Positions 6,509-9,632 of a stretch of DNA of 9,632 nt are shown piece after piece. A program made the position numbers and the translations under genes. The notes below the pieces were generated by a model. It did no database searches. It saw only the letters and a program-made list of their open reading frames with translations, and was not told the origin of the DNA. This DNA comes from an uncultured Prevotella sp. (GTDB lineage Bacteria > Bacteroidota > Bacteroidia > Bacteroidales > Bacteroidaceae), in assembly GCA_947072805.1 (NCBI GenBank), contig CAMTJK010000127.1, positions 1 to 9,632 of the forward strand, given 5' to 3'. Within the stretch, counting starts at the first letter, position 1, and each line of letters starts with the position of its first letter.

Positions 6509-7231
6509 ATGAAAGATTTCAGGAGATTCGGCTTCGTGGCCATCATGCTTATGACCGCAGCCACAATGACAGCACAAGACAAGGTAGAGGCAACGGTATC
6601 GGCTGATGTTGTAAACCGATACATCTGGCGTGGAACAGATTGCGGCGAAGCAAGTCTGCAACCTACTCTCGGAGTGGCTTACAAGGGACTGTCGCTCACC
6701 GCATGGGGAAGCACAGAGCTCAGCAACTTCGGCGCATCCAAGGAGTTCGACCTCACATTAGGCTACACCATCGGCGGCTTCAACATAGGTGTCACCGACT
6801 ATTGGTTTTCTGCCGGAGGCGATGATGCAGGACGCTACTTCATGTACAGGAGCCACGCTACCAACCATGTGTTTGAAGCCAACGTAGGCTACGACTTCGG
6901 TCCGGTGGCTATACAGTGGTACACAAACTTTGCCGGCAACGACTACAACAAATACAATGACGACGGAACCGTAGACAGGGCTTTCTCTTCATACGTTGAA
7001 GTGTCGGCTCCGTTCAAGCTCGGAGGATGCGACTGGACCGCTGCCGTAGGTGCCTCGCCCCTGAAGACAGCCTACTACGGCAACAGCAGCTTCGCTGTGA
7101 CAAACGTAGCGCTGTCAGCATCAAAGTCGATATCCATCACTCCGTCGTTCTCGCTGCCCGTGTTTGCAGGCGTTGTAGCCAACCCGTGCTCGCAGAAGGC
7201 TTACTTCATCTTCGGAGTGACAATAGAATAA
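6509..7231 (+). CDS. Exported beta-barrel protein, putative TorF-like porin
   Basis: The 240-residue protein starts with a signal peptide (MKDFRR, then a hydrophobic stretch to Ala22) with likely cleavage at MTA/QDK. The mature part alternates polar and hydrophobic residues in several amphipathic beta-strand stretches with aromatic girdles, typical of a small outer-membrane barrel. The segment SADVVNRYIWRGTDCGEASLQ (about 31-51), followed by a strand and SLTAWGSTEL, resembles the opening of the TorF/Gcw_chp family of putative porins, which is about this size. This match is from memory and moderate. It lies 88 bases after dapL and 41 bases before glnN on the same strand, suggesting co-expression with nitrogen assimilation; a channel for a small nitrogen compound is inference. 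Oddities are three cysteines (45, 174, 227) and a final Glu rather than an aromatic residue. The start follows AAAAAGG eight bases upstream. Confidence 0.8.
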   Translation: MKDFRRFGFVAIMLMTAATMTAQDKVEATVSADVVNRYIWRGTDCGEASLQPTLGVAYKGLSLTAWGSTELSNFGASKEFDLTLGYTIGGFNIGVTDYWFSAGGDDAGRYFMYRSHATNHVFEANVGYDFGPVAIQWYTNFAGNDYNKYNDDGTVDRAFSSYVEVSAPFKLGGCDWTAAVGASPLKTAYYGNSSFAVTNVALSASKSISITPSFSLPVFAGVVANPCSQKAYFIFGVTIE

Positions 7232-7272
7232 AACAAGCAGAATAATCACACAAACCAAAAAACTTTAAAACA

Positions 7273-9462
7273 ATGACTAATTTAAGATTTCAGGTTGTTG
7301 CAGAGGCATTCAAGAAAAAGCCTCTTGATGTAAAAGTCCCTACCGAAAGACCTTACGAATTCTTCGGTAAAAACGTCTTCAATCGCGAGAAGATGTACAA
7401 GTATCTTCCCAAAGATGTCTACGAAAAGCTTATCGACGTGATAGACAACGGCACACGCCTCGACCGCTCGATAGCCGACGCCGTGGCTGCCGGAATAAAG
7501 CAATGGGCAACCGAAAACGGCGTGACACACTATACACACTGGTTCCAGCCGCTGACGGAAGGCACCGCCGAGAAGCACGACTCGTTCATAGAGCACGACT
7601 TCAAGGGCGGCATGGTAGAGGAGTTCAGCGGAAAACTGCTCGTTCAGCAGGAACCCGACGCCTCTTCGTTCCCAAGCGGCGGTATAAGAAACACCTTTGA
7701 AGCACGCGGCTACTCGGCATGGGACCCCACATCGCCCGTATTCATCATGGACGACACGCTCTGTATTCCCACTATATTCATCTCATATACGGGTGAAGCA
7801 CTCGACTACAAGGCTCCGCTGCTCCGCACCCTGCACGCCGTGAACGTGGCTGCTACCGACGTATGCCACTACTTCTATCCGGACGTAAAGAAGGTGCAGA
7901 GCAACCTGGGATGGGAACAGGAGTACTTCCTCGTCGATGAGGGACTCTATTCGGCACGTCCCGACCTGCTGCTCACCGGCAGAACGCTCATGGGACACGA
8001 CTCTGCAAAGAACCAGCAGATGGACGACCACTACTTCGGAACCATTCCCGACCGTGTCCAGGCGTTTATGAAAGACCTCGAAATAAAGGCTCTCGAGATG
8101 GCAATACCCTGCAAGACCCGCCACAACGAGGTTGCGCCCAACCAGTTTGAACTGGCTCCCATCTTCGAGGAGACAAATCTCGCCGTAGACCACAACATGC
8201 TGCTCATGTCGCTGATGAAGAAGGTGGCACGCAAGCACGGATTCCGCGTGCTGCTGCACGAGAAACCTTTTGCAGGCATCAACGGTTCGGGAAAGCACAA
8301 CAACTGGAGCCTCTCCACCGACACAGGCGTACTGCTGCACGGACCCGGCAAGACCGCCGTAGACAACCTGCGCTTCGTAGTGTTCATCGTTGAAACTCTC
8401 ATGGGCGTATACCGTCACAACGGACTGCTCAAGGCGAGCATCATGAGCGCAACAAACGCACACCGTCTGGGAGCAAACGAAGCACCGCCTGCCATCATCT
8501 CGTCGTTCCTCGGCAAACAGCTCAGCGAACTGCTCGACCACATCGAGAAGGCAGACAAGGAAGACCTCTTCAGCCTGATGGGCAAGCAGGGCCTGAAGCT
8601 CGATATTCCGGAAATTCCCGAACTGCTCATCGACAACACCGACCGCAACCGCACGTCACCGTTTGCCTTCACCGGCAACCGCTTCGAATTCCGTGCCGTA
8701 GGCTCTGAAGCCAACTGCGCATCGGCAATGATTGCCCTCAACTCCGCCGTCGCCGAGGCTCTCGTGAACTTCAAGAAGCGCGTGGACGCCCTCATCGAAA
8801 AGGGAGAAGAGAAGACAAGCGCCATCATCGAAGTGATTCGTGAAGACATAAAGACCTGCAAGCCCGTACGTTTCGACGGCAACGGCTACAGCGACGAATG
8901 GGTAGAGGAAGCCAAACGCCGCGGACTCGACTGCGAGAAGAGCTGCCCGGTAATCTTCGAGCGCTATCTCGACAAGGAGAGCATAGAGATGTTTGAAAGT
9001 CTCGGCGTGATGAGTAAGAAGGAACTGGAGGCACGCAACGAAGTGAAATGGGAAACCTACACGAAGAAGATTCAGATAGAAGCGCGCGTAATGGGCGACC
9101 TGTCGATGAACCACATCATCCCCGTTGCCACCCACTACCAGAGCCAGCTGCTGAAGAACGTGCAGAACATGCGCAACATCTTCCCCACAGATAAGGCCGA
9201 GAAGCTGTCGGCACGCAACATGAAGCTCATCGAGGAGATTGCAGAACGCACCGAGACGATAGAGCGCGGCGTGGAGGAACTCGTGAACGCACGCAAGGTG
9301 GCAAACAAGATAGAAGACGAGCATCTGAAAGCCATTGCCTACCACGATACCGTGGCCCCGAAGATGGAGACCATACGCTATCAGATAGACAAGCTCGAAC
9401 TTATTGTGGAAGACGATCTCTGGACGCTGCCTAAATATCGCGAACTGCTGTTCATCAGATAA
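7273..9462 (+). CDS. glnN: Glutamine synthetase type III
   Basis: The 729-residue enzyme makes glutamine from glutamate, ammonium and ATP. Its length is that of type III synthetases (GSIII), far above the roughly 470 residues of type I, and it starts with the GSIII-like RFQVVAEAF. Catalytic features are LGWEQEYFLVD (212-222; metal ligands Glu215 and Glu217), NQFELAPIFEETNLAVDHN (290-308), the ATP/metal loop HEKPFAGINGSGKHNNWS (329-346), and NRTSPFAFTGNRFEFRAVGS (459-478). The C-terminal third (about 500-729) is charged and helical, consistent with the GSIII-specific extension. The type I adenylylation tyrosine motif is not evident, so control by adenylylation is not expected. It is the last gene of the rightward group, 41 bases after the barrel gene, and is followed by a strong terminator. 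With amt and the P-II gene nearby it forms the ammonium uptake and fixation core. No glutamate synthase gene lies in the window. Confidence 0.96.
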   Translation: MTNLRFQVVAEAFKKKPLDVKVPTERPYEFFGKNVFNREKMYKYLPKDVYEKLIDVIDNGTRLDRSIADAVAAGIKQWATENGVTHYTHWFQPLTEGTAEKHDSFIEHDFKGGMVEEFSGKLLVQQEPDASSFPSGGIRNTFEARGYSAWDPTSPVFIMDDTLCIPTIFISYTGEALDYKAPLLRTLHAVNVAATDVCHYFYPDVKKVQSNLGWEQEYFLVDEGLYSARPDLLLTGRTLMGHDSAKNQQMDDHYFGTIPDRVQAFMKDLEIKALEMAIPCKTRHNEVAPNQFELAPIFEETNLAVDHNMLLMSLMKKVARKHGFRVLLHEKPFAGINGSGKHNNWSLSTDTGVLLHGPGKTAVDNLRFVVFIVETLMGVYRHNGLLKASIMSATNAHRLGANEAPPAIISSFLGKQLSELLDHIEKADKEDLFSLMGKQGLKLDIPEIPELLIDNTDRNRTSPFAFTGNRFEFRAVGSEANCASAMIALNSAVAEALVNFKKRVDALIEKGEEKTSAIIEVIREDIKTCKPVRFDGNGYSDEWVEEAKRRGLDCEKSCPVIFERYLDKESIEMFESLGVMSKKELEARNEVKWETYTKKIQIEARVMGDLSMNHIIPVATHYQSQLLKNVQNMRNIFPTDKAEKLSARNMKLIEEIAERTETIERGVEELVNARKVANKIEDEHLKAIAYHDTVAPKMETIRYQIDKLELIVEDDLWTLPKYRELLFIR

Positions 9463-9490
9463 TGACGGCACTGCGGCAAAGCAGCTTTTT

Positions 9491-9533
9491 GAAAACAAGA
9501 AAAAGGCTCCGCCTAATGAGGACGGGCGGAGCT
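9491..9533 (-). terminator. Hairpin fitting a leftward intrinsic terminator
   Basis: GCTCCGCC (9506-9513) pairs with GGCGGAGC (9525-9532) around an 11-base loop, extended by a G-U pair (9505/9533). Read leftward, the stem is followed immediately by TTTTTCTTGTTTTC (9504 to 9491), a good U-rich tract. Read rightward, the nearest T-run (9549-9559) is some 15 bases away, so it is weaker for glnN. The best reading is a terminator for a gene that converges from the right, outside the window, perhaps working in both directions. Confidence 0.55.
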
Positions 9534-9578
9534 GCAACAGACAATCTATTTCTTTTTTTGGTTGTTTGAAGTTTGCAA

Positions 9579-9615
9579 CGGGGAGTCACTGTGAAGTGGC
9601 TTCCCGCTTTTCTTT
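9579..9615 (+). terminator. Intrinsic terminator downstream of glnN
   Basis: A 12-bp stem forms between CGGGGAGTCACT (9579-9590) and AGTGGCTTCCCG (9595-9606), with two G-U pairs and a GTGA tetraloop. The T-rich run TTTTCTTT (9608-9615) follows almost at once. This is a textbook rightward terminator 117 bases past the glnN stop and probably ends the dapF-dapL-porin-glnN transcript. Confidence 0.8.
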
Positions 9616-9632
9616 ATACCGCTGATGCATAC

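Noticed and set aside
8656..9537. Minus-strand open frame (293 codons) opposite glnN
   Set aside because: It lies entirely antisense to conserved glutamine synthetase sequence for most of its length and shows no recognisable domain; a similar frame at 7783-8541 is rejected for the same reason.

Overview
The window looks like a chromosomal nitrogen-assimilation locus from a Bacteroidetes bacterium, most likely order Bacteroidales and Prevotella-like. Three things point there: a type III glutamine synthetase, the diaminopimelate aminotransferase (DapL) route to lysine, and promoter boxes of the Bacteroidetes type (TAnnTTTG at about -7) with mostly no Shine-Dalgarno sequences. The genus is inference.

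Layout. Two gene groups diverge from an AT-rich regulatory gap at 3913-4229. Leftward (minus strand) run a P-II nitrogen regulator (glnK/glnB-like, 3556-3912), an ammonium transporter (amt, 2189-3451) and a glutamine-hydrolysing asparagine synthetase (asnB, 355-2046). Rightward (plus strand) run dapF (4230-5084), dapL (5191-6420), a small exported beta-barrel protein of unknown function (6509-7231) and type III glutamine synthetase (glnN, 7273-9462). Each group has a recognisable promoter in the shared gap. I see no convincing internal promoter.

Ends. Left of asnB, bases 1-354 hold no credible gene. They do hold a leftward terminator-like hairpin (121-160) and a 19-bp perfect inverted repeat bounding a 166-bp block (164-329) that resembles a dispersed or MITE-like repeat. 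Right of glnN there are two hairpins. One fits a leftward terminator (9491-9533), hinting at a convergent gene outside the window. The other is a strong rightward terminator for glnN (9579-9615).

How the genes work together. Amt brings in ammonium under P-II control and GlnN fixes it into glutamine. AsnB spends glutamine to make asparagine. DapL uses glutamate as amino donor to make LL-diaminopimelate, which DapF converts to meso-diaminopimelate for peptidoglycan and lysine. The barrel protein between dapL and glnN may be an outer-membrane channel for a small nitrogen compound, but that is context inference only. I found no clearly new multi-gene system. The points most worth a second look are the barrel protein, the divergent P-II effector-binding and T-loop residues, the inverted-repeat block at the left edge and the structured spacers in the minus-strand operon.
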